A stretch of DNA of 64,000 bases. Source: Astrocystis sublimbata (Eukaryota > Ascomycota > Sordariomycetes > Xylariales > Xylariaceae). How positions within the stretch are numbered: position 1 is the first letter of the stretch; each line of letters begins with the position of its first letter. The position numbers and the translations under genes were made by a program. The stretch lies in assembly GCA_022453515.1 (NCBI GenBank), contig JAJNNY010000033.1:310001-374000 (forward strand). Direction: 5' to 3'. Below the pieces are notes generated by a model, which saw only the letters and a list, made by a program, of their open reading frames with translations, did no database searches and was not told where the DNA came from. This document shows, piece by piece, positions 23,029-33,696 of the stretch.

Positions 23029-24503
23029 GTCCGATTGAGAGGACTGGCGTCATGTTTTGACTGACTGCCGAGTCGTCCGTCAACAACAACAATAATAATA
23101 AATAGGCGAGGCGAATACGGCGACATACATACCTAGTACCACTGATTTGGCATATTGTTGGTATGTGTGTGGTATGTCTTTCTTGCATCTCGTATGCAAC
23201 ACAACCCCGAACAATGCCTAGGTCATACCTAGGTACTGTATGTGCCTAGGCACTTAGAGCTTTGAGTTTGCCAAAAATCCCAGAACCCGAATACGATTAT
23301 TTGAATTCGCTGATTTGGTGCGCTCGAGAGCCAATCAGCACCGCGAGAGCGGCGACTACGTGAGCCTTCAGACAAAAAACATTCCAAATCCTAAGATCAG
23401 CTGTGACGTCGGCAGGGGTTCAGCCAAATTCGCTGGATTGCCAGATTGGCTGCACCGCATGCACTTTGTGTTTTCGAATCATTGGCCATGTATTTCAATC
23501 ATGACTGCTGTTTGATCTTCAGCTGAGCTTCCGGTTGATGAGAACTGAGAACATTGAATTCCAAGATCCATGCTCAAACTTGGGGATGTAGCTCAGTTCG
23601 CTCACGTACCTAGCGGGCCTACCTAGGTAGGTAGGTACCTAGGGTAGCTCCTACATAGTAAGGTAGATTGATCAGACAACCTTAGCTTTGGATTGGTTCG
23701 GCAAGTGGGGGCCCTGTTTGGGGCCCTGTTTGCCTCTGGATTTTTAAGTACATTGTACCTACCTAGGGCGAGTGAGGGCGAGCTAGGGTAAAGTACTTAC
23801 TGTAGTTGGACTGGTTTCGCCCCTGGATCTAAGGTTTGTTTCGGGCGGGTAGACGCCGGAGGAAACACCCCCACAATCTTGCCTCGAGCTCGCCCTGTTG
23901 ATTGATCATACTCGTAGGCAGAGAAGCAGCTGCCGAAACCATGCATAATGTTACCTCATCGAGGGCAAGACCGGTATGGTCCGTATAGGTCTAAAATACT
24001 CGGGATTCCCACCCGAGCCTCGCCTGCCCTAGGTAGGCCAAGTAAGCATCGCTTGCGGTCTAATCTTGATGTGCCATCGCTCCACAACCCCTACATCCAT
24101 ACATCCATCCTACAGCACACTACTACTTATGTATTATGTATGTGTATGTGCATATGTAGGGCAGGTAACTTTAGTAATTGTCATATAAAGCGTGGGCCCC
24201 AAGCCATCTTCCGCTCTCTGCCTCACATCGCCCTCCCGCTCGACACAGCTCCGTCCCGTCCCGCACCCACCAACGTATTCATACCGAACACGAACGCTGA
24301 CGAAGAGCGACGACTTCAGCCACCAGAGCCGGATTATAACCCGAAATTCGCATTGCCCTCGCGCAGACCAAGGAGAAAGCGCATATAAAAAAGCGCGAAG
24401 CCCGTGCCAGCAACGCAGAGACAACGAAGCCGGGAGGAAGAAGCACCCAGAACCCCAGATCGAACGAGAACAGCCGAGAGCAGACCCCGAGAGACATAGA
24501 GAC
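23029..24503. other. Intergenic, rich in ACCTAGG-type palindromes
   Basis: This contains perfect ACCTAGGT at 23227-23234 and 23621-23628 plus several near copies, a CAA/AAT trinucleotide run near 23083-23102, and a tandem GGGGCCCTGTTT pair at about 23707-23731. Near 24183 a CATATAAAG sits about 320 bases before the next start codon and could be its TATA element. No supported gene. Confidence 0.45.
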
Positions 24504-25382
24504 ATGCCTTCCACGCGGTCCTCCACCAAGAGTAGCGCTGGCTCATCTACAGCCGCACCGACTGCCTACGCCCATGCCCCGAGCGCCTTCACGCTCTTCT
24601 GGCTCGCCGTGTCGCTGCCGCTCGTGGCCTGGGACTGCGGCTATGTCCTGCTGCGGCCGCGCACCATGCCCGGCGGCGACCTGCACTGGCCGCTATATAC
24701 GCCCTACGCCATCTACAGCGAGGTCGACTACGTCTACGGCTGGAAGGCCTTCAACGCCAAGAGTGGCTTCACTGGCGCCCAGGGCTTTCTAAACGTTGTC
24801 GAGACCCTGATGTACATCTACTACGCATTCGTCTGGTACCAGAACGCCGTCCCCGTTGGCGGCAGGAAGGTCGTCGTCGGCCGCAAGGCTGCCACCGCTG
24901 TGCTTGTCGCCTTCAGCGCCGGTATCATGACCCTCAGCAAGACGGTGCTGTACTGTGAGTCTTTCTCCCCTTCCACTTCTTACCTCTAGTCACTCGCGCG
25001 GTGTCCTGTTCTGCGCGCATGAGCGGGGGATCTTCTGCAATATTGAGGACAATTGAAGGATAGATGTGTCGAGAACATGACGTGTGCTGACCGTAAATTT
25101 CCACAGGGCTTTGCGAGTATTACTCCGGCTACGACAACATTGGCCACAACAGCCTGCGCGACTTGATCTTCCTCTGGATCATTCCCAAGTGAGTCTCCTG
25201 CGCACTTCCGTTACCCCAAGCGAGTCGCGCCGAGTTGGTGGAGTGGATCTGGAGTGGCCTCGCTGACGTGATTCATCTACTACAGCGGTGCTTGGCTCAT
25301 TGGCCCAACCTACATGCTCTACGAGCTTGGCAGCGAGCTGGTGGACAACCTCGCGGCTGGAGCTGGTGTCAAGCGCGATTAA
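24504..25382 (+). CDS. Conserved fungal multi-pass membrane protein
   Basis: The product is 209 aa from exons 24504-24954, 25107-25188 and 25286-25382, with introns of 152 and 97 nt. After a Ser/Thr-rich N-terminus come about five hydrophobic segments: FTLFWLAVSLPLVAWDCGYVL, VVETLMYIYYAFVWY, ATAVLVAFSAGIMTLSKTVLY, LIFLWIIPN and GAWLIGPTYMLYELG. Conserved polar landmarks include DLHWPLY, DYVYGWKAF and YYSGYDNIGHNS. I recognise the pattern as a common Pezizomycotina family without an agreed function. Its layout recalls EXPERA/emopamil-binding-type ER proteins, but that is a guess. Both splice junctions restore the conserved YW and PNGAW joins, so the exon model is sound. The location is probably the endoplasmic reticulum. 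Confidence 0.72.
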
Positions 25383-26138
25383 GCAAATACTGTATTATAC
25401 TACAATGCTCGACTGTCGAGACTGTGAGCCACGTGCCGAAGCAGATTAGCGCTAGCGAGTTGAGCTTGGAGATTGTCGATTGGGTTATGTTACGAACCTG
25501 AAGTGGATAATGAGAACTCGGACCCTAATACGAGATGGAGCGTTGTTGGAGTTTTGGATTTCATCATTCAACGTGGTTGAGGGGGAGGGGACTCGATTCC
25601 AGACATATATAGAGTATGATACATTCAAACAAAGAACATTATGATACTTCATTCCTCCTCAGTCGTCCTGCTGCTAAGTTCTCCTAGTTGTGATGCTATT
25701 TGAGAGGTTCACTTTGGTAACAGCATGACTATCAGAACGATGTATGATTGTAATGGAGTCCATTAGGAGTCGAGGAGTGAGGATCCGTGTCCTGCTAATC
25801 TACAACGGAAAAAAACCGATGCACCATATTCGAAGGATCGCAGCACTATAACATTGCATGTGCATAACATCTAATTGCATCAACTGGCAGTGCGACACTG
25901 TTGTTGTAGTGACTGTGTCACTGTCTATGAACTGACTAAGCTTTCAGGCCATGGTGGGAATAACAGTAAGATGCTCAACCACCCGTAAGCCTTCCTCACA
26001 CAGTTATATCCTGCCAATTCAAAACTTCGCGGCTCAACCGTTTGAGTGCCAGAGTAGGTAACCAACAAAGGCAAAATGTGCGGTTATGCCGTGGTCTGCG
26101 GTCTCGAACCAGCCTCGTTTCCATGAGCAGACCGAGCT
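25383..26138. other. Convergent intergenic region
   Basis: The plus-strand membrane gene and the minus-strand gene at 26139 both end into this stretch. It holds presumed 3' untranslated sequence and nothing else I can identify. Confidence 0.4.
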
Positions 26139-26915
26139 TTATACCTTGACGTTGCCCATGGCACTCTGCGTCAACATGCGGATGTACCAAGGGTGCAGAA
26201 ACTCCACTTTGGCAGGAATGGGGTGTTTTGTGACGACGCCCCTTTCCCGGGGCGCCGAGCTGCTGAACAAGGCCGACTTGAAATGGAAGACGGCAATGTC
26301 CTGCTCGCGGTCGATCTTGGCGCTGAGAAAGATCAGGCCGTCGGATGGGCGAAGGCCGCGCTCGAGGGGAGACGCGCCACAGCGGACGGCGATCTCGCTA
26401 CCGCCGTTCTCCACAACCTCGAAGTGGTTGACGAACCGCAAGCCCTTCTGGAATTTGGAGACGGCCAGATCGGCCGTGCTCCAGAGATTGTCGTCGGTGC
26501 CCTCTGGCTTGTCGTAGCGCTCCTGGATGAGGCTGTGGACCTTGAAAGCTGCGACGTCGTCAGCAGCCCGCACGCCAGACTTTTGTATAAGTATGAAGGA
26601 TCGGCTCGGTTTCTAATACATACCCCACCGGCTCCAGACACCTCGGCAGAACTCGAGGGTGAGGGCGGCTTCATCGTCACGCAGCTCCGGGCGGATCTTG
26701 CTGAGGGGCACGACCTTGACGAGATCATCTTTGAGGGCGGGGACATTGTTCGGGTTGTATCGTCGCCATATCCTCGTCTGGAACATCTTATCGTCCTTGG
26801 TCAGAGGCACGAAGCTGGTCCCCGCCTTGAGATAGGCCATGCCCGCGCCCACGCCGGCGACGCCACCGCCCACGCCCAAGAGGCCGGTCAACACGGCTGT
26901 GCGCAAGATGCCCAT
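26139..26915 (-). CDS. Conserved fungal protein of unknown function, N-terminal hydrophobic anchor
   Basis: The product is 233 aa from exons 26915-26624 and 26548-26139, with a 75-nt phase-1 intron. The acceptor was placed after GTCGCAG because an earlier AG would put a stop in frame. The chosen one joins FCRGVWSRW to AFKVHSLIQERY, matching the order in homologues I recall. It starts with a hydrophobic, glycine-rich helix (VLTGLLGVGGGVAGVGAGMAYL), which is a membrane anchor or mitochondrial-type leader. Landmarks follow: FVPLTKDDKMF, RRYNPNNVPA, VPLSKIRPEL, HFEVVENGGSEIAVRCG and RPSDGLIFL. No catalytic motif is evident. Members are found in many moulds, sometimes near metabolic gene clusters, but I know of no assigned function. 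Confidence 0.7.
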
Positions 26916-28178
26916 GTTTGTGCGGCCTCTTCTACCGGTATCTCTTGGTGTGGTCTACGGATGAGGGCGACGAGGACGGGATCTCATGGGATGTTTAAGA
27001 GTGCGTGCTGCGTGCGATAAGATGCGACCCATTGTAAATCGGCACACTACTGATAGGTACCTAAGCATCTAAGCTAGATGGGGCCAGTGGAGCTGTTACG
27101 TAGGTGCCGCTTCAACACCCTCTGGTTTATTGGGCCATTCAAGTACAGCATCCCGTCTCCAGGGTTATTACATCTGAATGAATTATATACTTAGGCATGT
27201 AGGCAACATCCATGATGGAGCCTGAGATGGTGAAGCCGATCAACAGCATGCATGCAACCATTGATGCTTCACCACAAGCACCTTTGAGATAACACACACG
27301 AACTCTCGAGGAATTCACAAGAGGATTAGATTAGGTATGCATACAGCTGGTCCATGCTGTCCGAGGGCATCCTCGGACATCTAGCATCTGCAAGTAGGCT
27401 TGTTTTTTTTTTTGTATGACTGCCGCCGCAAACGTAAAGATCTGCTCATATTGAAGCAAGGTATCACAATTGGTAAAAGGGTGGCAATTCACAGGTTACT
27501 CTAGCACGCAAATATGACCGATGGTAAGTGAGCGAATCAAGATCGGTTGATTAATCGTGCAATTATGAAATAGTGTAAAGAAGGAAAAGAGAAAAACAAC
27601 CCAAACTGGCGATGCTCTGTCACTAACTTATTCTACAGTGTGGGTCACGTGATGAGGCCCATTCTGGCCGCATTAGTGGGGAGCAAATTTGCTACAGTCC
27701 ACTACAAATGGTCATTACTCGTACACTAAACTTTCTTCTTCAATCTCCTCTCATGTTCGCAACCTTCCTCTTGACCAAACATTCGGCGTCAAGAGAGAAA
27801 CGATCGCTGTCCTTGCGCATATTTACTGCCATAGATCAAGGCACAGTGAAATCAACGGTAAGAGCGACGCCATGTAAAGTTGGATTCCCTGGCACTGTTG
27901 CTTGTCGCATCAGATGTCCACTGCTGTGTCGTGACCTCAGAGCGCGTCGACCCCAAGCCACAACATATCACCTTCCTGCGACTCTCAGTGCGCAGGTAGT
28001 CAGTCATATTTTTGATATCGTTCGTAGTGGAAGAAAGAACCAAGGGCCTAGACAGCCCGTCCGATCCACCCTGCTGTCGTAGACTTGAGTGCGACAGCGG
28101 GACTATTTGAGGACATACATACTTGCACCACATGTGAAACTTTGTCACAATACGTAATTCTGCATCTGACCTCGCTGC
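26916..28178. other. Intergenic
   Basis: About 1.26 kb without a supported gene. A TTTTTTTTTT-type run is near 27402-27412 and the sequence is AT-rich. Frames near 27700-28150 show no protein family and overlap on both strands. Confidence 0.4.
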
Positions 28179-29168
28179 TCACGGGTTGCCAGGCGAACCC
28201 TCGTCTTTGTTGATATCGAACTCAGGTATAAATTTGCCGCGAGCCTTGTCCAGATTCCCTGCGAACCCCGAGTCTTTGAGCGCCAAGCTGGCGGAGCCAA
28301 AGTCGTACGCCACCAGCTTGTCTCGAAGAGATGTGGAAGAAAAGCCATTCCACGACACCAGAGCCCCGTAAAACCATTTTCCCGTATGGTTCTCGATGTT
28401 GTCGTCCTGTTGATTGCCAAAGCGGAAATCGTGAGAGCCGATGCCACTATCGAACAACAACATGTCAACGTTTGCATGGTAAAGCTATCGATCCAGGACA
28501 TGACATAGGTAGGGAAGAATCGACAGGCAAAGGGAAACAATCGACTTACTCCTTGTGATAGACCATCTTCGGGTGAGTTCCCTCCCATCGGACGTCAGCC
28601 GCCGCCTTGACCTCATAGTCCCCATGGGCTGATGCCGCGACGTACTTAGCCACGCCATTCTGTGCCCAGACAACGATGTGTTCCCAGTCGTTGCGATGAC
28701 CCACGTCAAATGGCGAATAAGACAATACAACACTATGAAAGTCAAGAGTTAGCGGGCTTATAGAAACCTCAAGTACATACATAGTACTGTGCAACTCGAT
28801 GATACATACTCTTTCTCAAAGAAATAGTCATATACGTAAGCGCACCAGCCGTTGTTACAGCGAGCTCGTGAATACACATTGTTATTCTGCAAGTCAGACA
28901 GATCGTGGCAGTCCGAGGCAAGCCCTGTATTCTTGTAGGGGAGGCCCGGGTTGATGGTGCCACCAGGCCCAATGGCGGGTGTGTTGTAGCATCCGTCTGT
29001 GTCGAAATCCATGGCAGGCTGGAACTTTAGGTCGTTGGCGGTCGCTTTCTGAGGTAGAGCCTTCGGAGGGTCGCGAGCCACAAGTGAGAATGGCAATGGC
29101 AAAGCACCGGCCCCGGTGGCCATGAGCAAAGCTAGGCCCGTGGCCGCGAAACTCCGGGAAGAAGGCAT
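28179..29168 (-). CDS. NLP (necrosis- and ethylene-inducing peptide 1-like) secreted protein
   Basis: The minus-strand model has exons 29168-28810, 28732-28550 and 28446-28179, coding for 269 aa. It belongs to the NPP1/NLP family of secreted proteins that act on plant plasma membranes or serve as recognised patterns. A signal peptide is visible in the first 22 residues (hydrophobic core GLALLMATGAGA). Two cysteines in the first exon fit a type-1 NLP. The family heptapeptide reads GHRNDWE in exon 2, one residue different from the usual GHRHDWE. The 3' exon holds the conserved WNG and FGSA motifs. The third acceptor was placed where the conserved frame resumes; an earlier AG gives a different frame ending in unrelated sequence. 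No break or premature stop is seen under this model. Confidence 0.82.
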
Positions 29169-29255
29169 TCTAGAACAGGTCCTAATCGCAATTTGGGAAT
29201 GGGAAGCTGGAGATAACAACCTCAGTCGCTGCTCACTCACATCCTGGGGCCGGCT

Positions 29256-29265
29256 GCTTTTATGC
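29256..29265 (-). promoter_or_regulatory. TATA-like element of the NLP gene
   Basis: Read on the minus strand this is GCATAAAAGC, about 90 bases before the NLP start codon, a normal distance for a fungal TATA element plus a short leader. This is inference from position and base content only. Confidence 0.4.
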
Positions 29266-29268
29266 GGC

Positions 29269-31528
29269 TTTGGGATGCCCTCATGCACTCACTCCCCGCA
29301 ATTCTAGGCCGGCTCACGATGGTGAGGCGCACCGAGCTTGGCATTTTGGAATTCCAAGGACACGCCAACATACATGCAGCAGGCAAGCCCGCCTTCCTAC
29401 TTAGGCAACGGCTGGATCCTATAACATGTGCCTACACGACATCATACAACGATCCGATGCGGTCTATGTACGGCTGGCACCCGAGGCGCCATCGGCGGGT
29501 GTCTGCCGAGTCTGCTACGCAACTCAGTTCAAGGTGGTTTCACGGGAATGGTCAGCCTATGGCTCCCCAACGTGGTCAGCCTTACAGTGACTGGTTGACA
29601 CCTGGACATTAATAGCTCGCCTCGGCCCCGTCTTGGACAGTAGCATCGCCTTAGTGGGTGTTTAACCAGCTTCCTTCCCCGGACATTCGTCCAGCGTTGC
29701 ATGCATACGCCTAAGGCAACATAACATAGTGTGGATCTAAGGACATCCTCCCATGACTCCAAGATCGGGGATCAGGTTGATCGGCACAAGCTCTCTACCG
29801 TAGATCACCAAGATCTGTGCTAGGCATGACACTCAGTGATAGGACACATAGTCGACGTGGCCCAGTTCTCAGCTGTGTAAAGGGGTTCTCAAATTCCGAC
29901 GATATTAAAAGATACCCCTAGTTTCTTATTGCTTAAGTAACACCCTCGTCTCTCTTCATCGCCTCTCTATGTCTGAGACATGAAGATTCCTATTCCCACG
30001 TGTCCTGCACGTGCTTTCACAAGTGACGGAGGAACTGTCCAGCGAAATAGCTGCGCCCGTAATGCGAAGATATAATGATTTCGCCTCACTCCCATATACA
30101 ATGGAAGTTTCACTTCAGAAAACATATTCTACCCTGAATCACAGACACGGTCGTCTCTATGGCTGACAACATGTATCAGGATAATTGCGTTGTCGATGAC
30201 ATCACAAAGACCCGTAAGCCTACGATTTTCTGTTCTCAAATCCACCGCTCAGCCCTTGCAAGGTTCTCACGCATCACGCCCCTTTTCTTCAATTGAAAAG
30301 TGGAGGGACACGGCTATCGCAAGAAGCAGTGAAGTCTCGAATCTACGTGAGACAGAGATGGATTCGTAGTATATATCCTCATACTTCCTTCTCTGGGGAA
30401 TCTTGTTGTAGACTTGGAGGGAATAAGACCCGACAGATTACCTGCTAGTCTCGTTGGTGTAAGAACTCGAGCCGCGACAGGTCTGCCGATGCGGTGAAAG
30501 TGCTTGCGTATCCTGCTCAAATTGGGAATGTGTCTTGTGAGATGTTTTACCAGTACCCCCTAGGAAAACACGGCCTGTAACTATCAAGGGTCCACAGTAC
30601 TGGGCGTAGTCTCTTGTCCGTTGGTATCTGAAACCATGATGGAAAAGGGCTCAATGCTAACTCAGGGATTGCGTCTCAATACCTGAGAAAGAAACCTTGT
30701 CTTGTCATTCTCCTGGATTTGTTTGCCATCGTCAGAAAGCTTATTAGCATGCACTTTTCTCACAGCGATTCGAATGTTGCAAAACTACGTCATTTAGAAA
30801 TTATAGTTTCAAGCCGATTGCAGACGGTGGCTAAATCAACAGCTATGAGTCGTGTCCAGCTGTTGTGGCGAAGAATGTGTTAAGGTCTAGCCTGCGACGG
30901 GCAGAGACAATAAGGTTGAAATAGAACATGCAGTCTTTCGGCATAAAGAAGAAGTCAAGCTTACGGCAGTGATGATCCGAAGCTGTAGCAATGCTTACTT
31001 CGTCATTGGCAAGCATTAGTCTTCACTATGAGCGGACTGAAAGGGGAGGAGGCCCCGATGATGGTTGCTCGGGCACGGGCTGTGCGACGTAATTCTGCAC
31101 TTGCCGATGACACGGCGACAGAATCTCTGTCTCTACTAAGTTGGTACTCAATCAATTAAGACTCGATTTATATAGACGTATGTTCGGAAATTTTCATCAT
31201 CCTGTGAAAAGCGATGTTCAAAACCAATGACAAGAATGGTTACACATCAAAATGGGGATGGTACCTTTGAGGATCTTCAAGGATGTAGCGTAGAAATAAT
31301 TAGATCTTTGTTTGTTAACGAAATGCCAGCACTCAAATACACTGGCTTGCCGATAGCTTATAGTATTATACATGGTCTGGTGTATTCCTAAACACCTGCC
31401 CACCAATGATTGAGGCCTGCTCAAACTATCTACAGTGTCGCACTAGATTATCGGGTAGATTGGAGAGATGATATTAACACGCTAGGCAGCGAGTCGACCG
31501 CATTCGAGTGTGACTGTATCCGATTGTG
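29269..31528. other. Gene-poor AT-rich stretch
   Basis: About 2.3 kb with only short scattered frames. I saw no terminal repeats or transposase motifs. Base content and the high density of stop codons would fit an old repeat decayed by repeat-induced point mutation, but nothing in it is identifiable by eye. Confidence 0.4.
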
Positions 31529-32460
31529 TCATATTTTACTCGGCTTTTCTGTCAACGTGAGCGCCGCTCCCTGCTGACCAGAATTTGGCTCTGAGGGGGG
31601 TTCCAAGATCCACTCGAGGATCCGTCTCCAGACCATCTCGCCATCGTGAGGAGTGTTTATCAGCAATTCCAATTGGGCCCAGGCCTTTTCGTCACTTACA
31701 GCATCGAAGCCAAACCAACGAACGGAGTCATGTAGCCTTAGACGCGCGGTCTCGGAATCCTTCTCGGGATGTCCCTGGAACGTGAGGACTGTGTTGGTCT
31801 CGTTGAGGAAGCACTGGTTTCTGTGAGCGAGTGCCGTGAATCCATGTGGCCCGGCAACAACCTCCCTTCGATGGTGTTGCTGCAGCATGAATGAGCCTAG
31901 ATCTGCAGCTTCGTGAAAGAATTCCCGGCCCTGGGTTGTCAGGTCCACGGATGCGACCCCCATCTGTGTCGCGTTAGTTAGCTTTCTCATGATTTCTCCA
32001 ACGACTGTGATAGTGCGTGTTTAGTCTTCGCACTCGCTCGGGGCTAGGAGATGGGGGCATGAATATAGATAGAATGGCCGACCTCAGGAACCGGGGCATC
32101 CGCAACGGTGCCGCCGTAGATGGCACTGATAGTCTGGTGGCCCCAGCAGATACCCAGCAGTTTCTTGCGCGGGTAATCCCTCACAAGGCGGCGCACGAAG
32201 TCGTGGATCTCGAGGATCCAGGGATGGCGCTTGCGGGGGTCGACATTACTGCCGCCAAGGACGATGCAGTCGAAGTAATCCGGATTGGGAAACTCGCCAG
32301 GGCGGTTGGCAGGCTCGTAGAATGCGAGCTGTGCGCGAGGCGCCACGGCACCAATAGTACGTTGGTACGAGCCTCTGATGGCTGGCAGGAAGCGCGAGCG
32401 GTACGAGTTGAGCAGGATGGCAATGCGGAGGGCACCTGGTTCCGCATCTGGCTCAGCCAT
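31529..32460 (-). CDS. Class I glutamine amidotransferase-like protein
   Basis: The product is 270 aa from exons 32460-32083 and 31963-31529, with a 119-nt phase-0 intron. The class-I (triad) amidotransferase motifs are complete: nucleophile Cys105 in LGICWGHQ, then His191 and Glu193 in FQGHPE. An earlier VLGGSNVDP and a QQHHRREV motif support a stand-alone GMP-synthase-like domain, as found in many moulds. These enzymes release ammonia from glutamine or hydrolyse gamma-glutamyl bonds; the substrate here is unknown. The start is uncertain: ATG 32460 gives MAEPDAEP just before the first strand, while in-frame ATGs at 32604 and 32811 would add 48 or 117 weakly conserved residues. The donor (GAG followed by GTCGGC) is not a consensus one, but joining there gives VPEMGVASVDLT, which fits the family. 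Confidence 0.78.
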
Positions 32461-32841
32461 CACACGCCCGGCGGCGGCCGAGGTGAGTCCATCTTGGGCG
32501 CCGGACGGTGGCCTGGCAGGCGCATGCGACTGCAACGTGATGGCTGGCGTGGTACCGGCATTGGCGTGCAGAATGGGAGCCGGGTGGGTAAAGTGCGAAT
32601 CCATCTGGCACCCTACTACTCGTATGCACAGCAGGTTGGATTGACACTGTCTGTTGAAGACAGTGCCGAGGGCAGGCTGTGGCGTTGAAGGCCTAACAAA
32701 AACCCTCGACGCGTTCAGCTTGTTGGATCTGTTTGGCGATGGCAATTGTTGATTTGGGTAGAAGATGTTGAAACACGGGGAACTAATTAGGTACGGACTA
32801 GATGAACCCACTCAGATGGAAGTACCCGTCTTGTAAGTACC

Positions 32842-32886
32842 TACACTAGCGTGGGAGGGGGGTCCTGTGACATAATGCCGGGCATG
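32842..32886 (+). repeat. Left terminal inverted repeat
   Basis: This 45-bp end includes TACACTAGCG, a G run and GGGCATG at the inner edge. It pairs with 33652-33696 in inverted orientation. Confidence 0.75.
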
Positions 32887-33207
32887 ATCTTAGGTCTCTG
32901 ACATGATCTCAGATTGGTGAACAGCTTTTGACGACTTCCTACTCGAGATAATGTCAGGTTCGAGACGATCACGGAGCTTTAATACGATGTCACACTCGAC
33001 GTGATCTCGGGCTACGGCTATACACGTCTAAAGAAATATTCATTTATACGAATGTACTACTTTTTTCACAGTACGTACCTATTTACCCACGCCCACCTAC
33101 CCACACCCACCTGCCCACACCTATAGGTAGCCTACCAGTCCTCGCCTCGCTCGCCAGTCTCGCCAGTCCCTACGAGTACGCCAGTCCAATCCAATCCAGA
33201 CGGAGAG

Positions 33208-33277
33208 CTCCAATCCAGTCCTAGGGGGTAGGCTCCGATCCAGTCCTAGGGGGTAGGCTCCAATCCAGTCCAGTAGG
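33208..33277 (+). repeat. 25-bp tandem repeat, about 2.8 copies
   Basis: The units start at 33208, 33233 and 33258. The first two differ by one base (CAATCC versus CGATCC) and the third is incomplete. The array lies in the middle of the inverted-repeat element. Confidence 0.8.
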
Positions 33278-33300
33278 TGTGTGTGTGTGTGTGTGTGTGT
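33277..33300 (+). repeat. (GT)12 microsatellite
   Basis: Twelve uninterrupted GT units directly follow the 25-bp tandem array. Confidence 0.95.
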
Positions 33301-33651
33301 AAAGAGAAAATAGAGTCACGGCTTCAATCCAGTCTCTACTCGTCTCTAAGTTCGACGTGCCTTCTGTTTCTTTGGTTATTTCTTCGTGCGTGCCTTCCGT
33401 GTAAGAGGCTACCTAGCGTGCCTAGTAGGCTACGTGGGTAGGAGACGGTCTCCAGAATCCAACATGATCTCCAGACCCTGTAATAGTCTCTGGGCTGTGA
33501 TTGGCTCGGGGACGGTCTCGGGCTATAGCCCATAGCGTACGGGACACTATTTCTAGCTAAAAAATAGTCCCTAGTACGTGACAGTCACGGAGACTGTTAC
33601 GAAGCTTAGACATAGTCCTAGATTTTAGGGGACAGTCACAGAGCCTGTGAC

Positions 33652-33696
33652 CATGCCCGACACCATGTCACAGAACCCCCCTCCCTCGGTAGTGTA
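33652..33696 (-). repeat. Right terminal inverted repeat
   Basis: Its reverse complement matches the left end at 39 of 45 positions, including the long G run and the CACTA terminus. Confidence 0.75.

Larger units (their letters stand above)
32842..33696. mobile_element. Non-autonomous DNA-transposon-like element with 45-bp terminal inverted repeats
   Basis: The ends at 32842-32886 and 33652-33696 are inverted copies matching at 39 of 45 positions, and four of the six differences are transitions. Excluding the outermost TA, the ends read CACTA...TAGTG, the terminal pentamer of CACTA-type elements. A TA dinucleotide flanks both ends and could be a 2-bp target duplication, which would also fit a Tc1/mariner-type insertion. 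The 855-bp unit has no coding frame, so it would need a transposase from elsewhere. It contains a 25-bp tandem repeat and a GT microsatellite. Weaker similarity between the ends continues about 20 bases further in. Confidence 0.68.
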
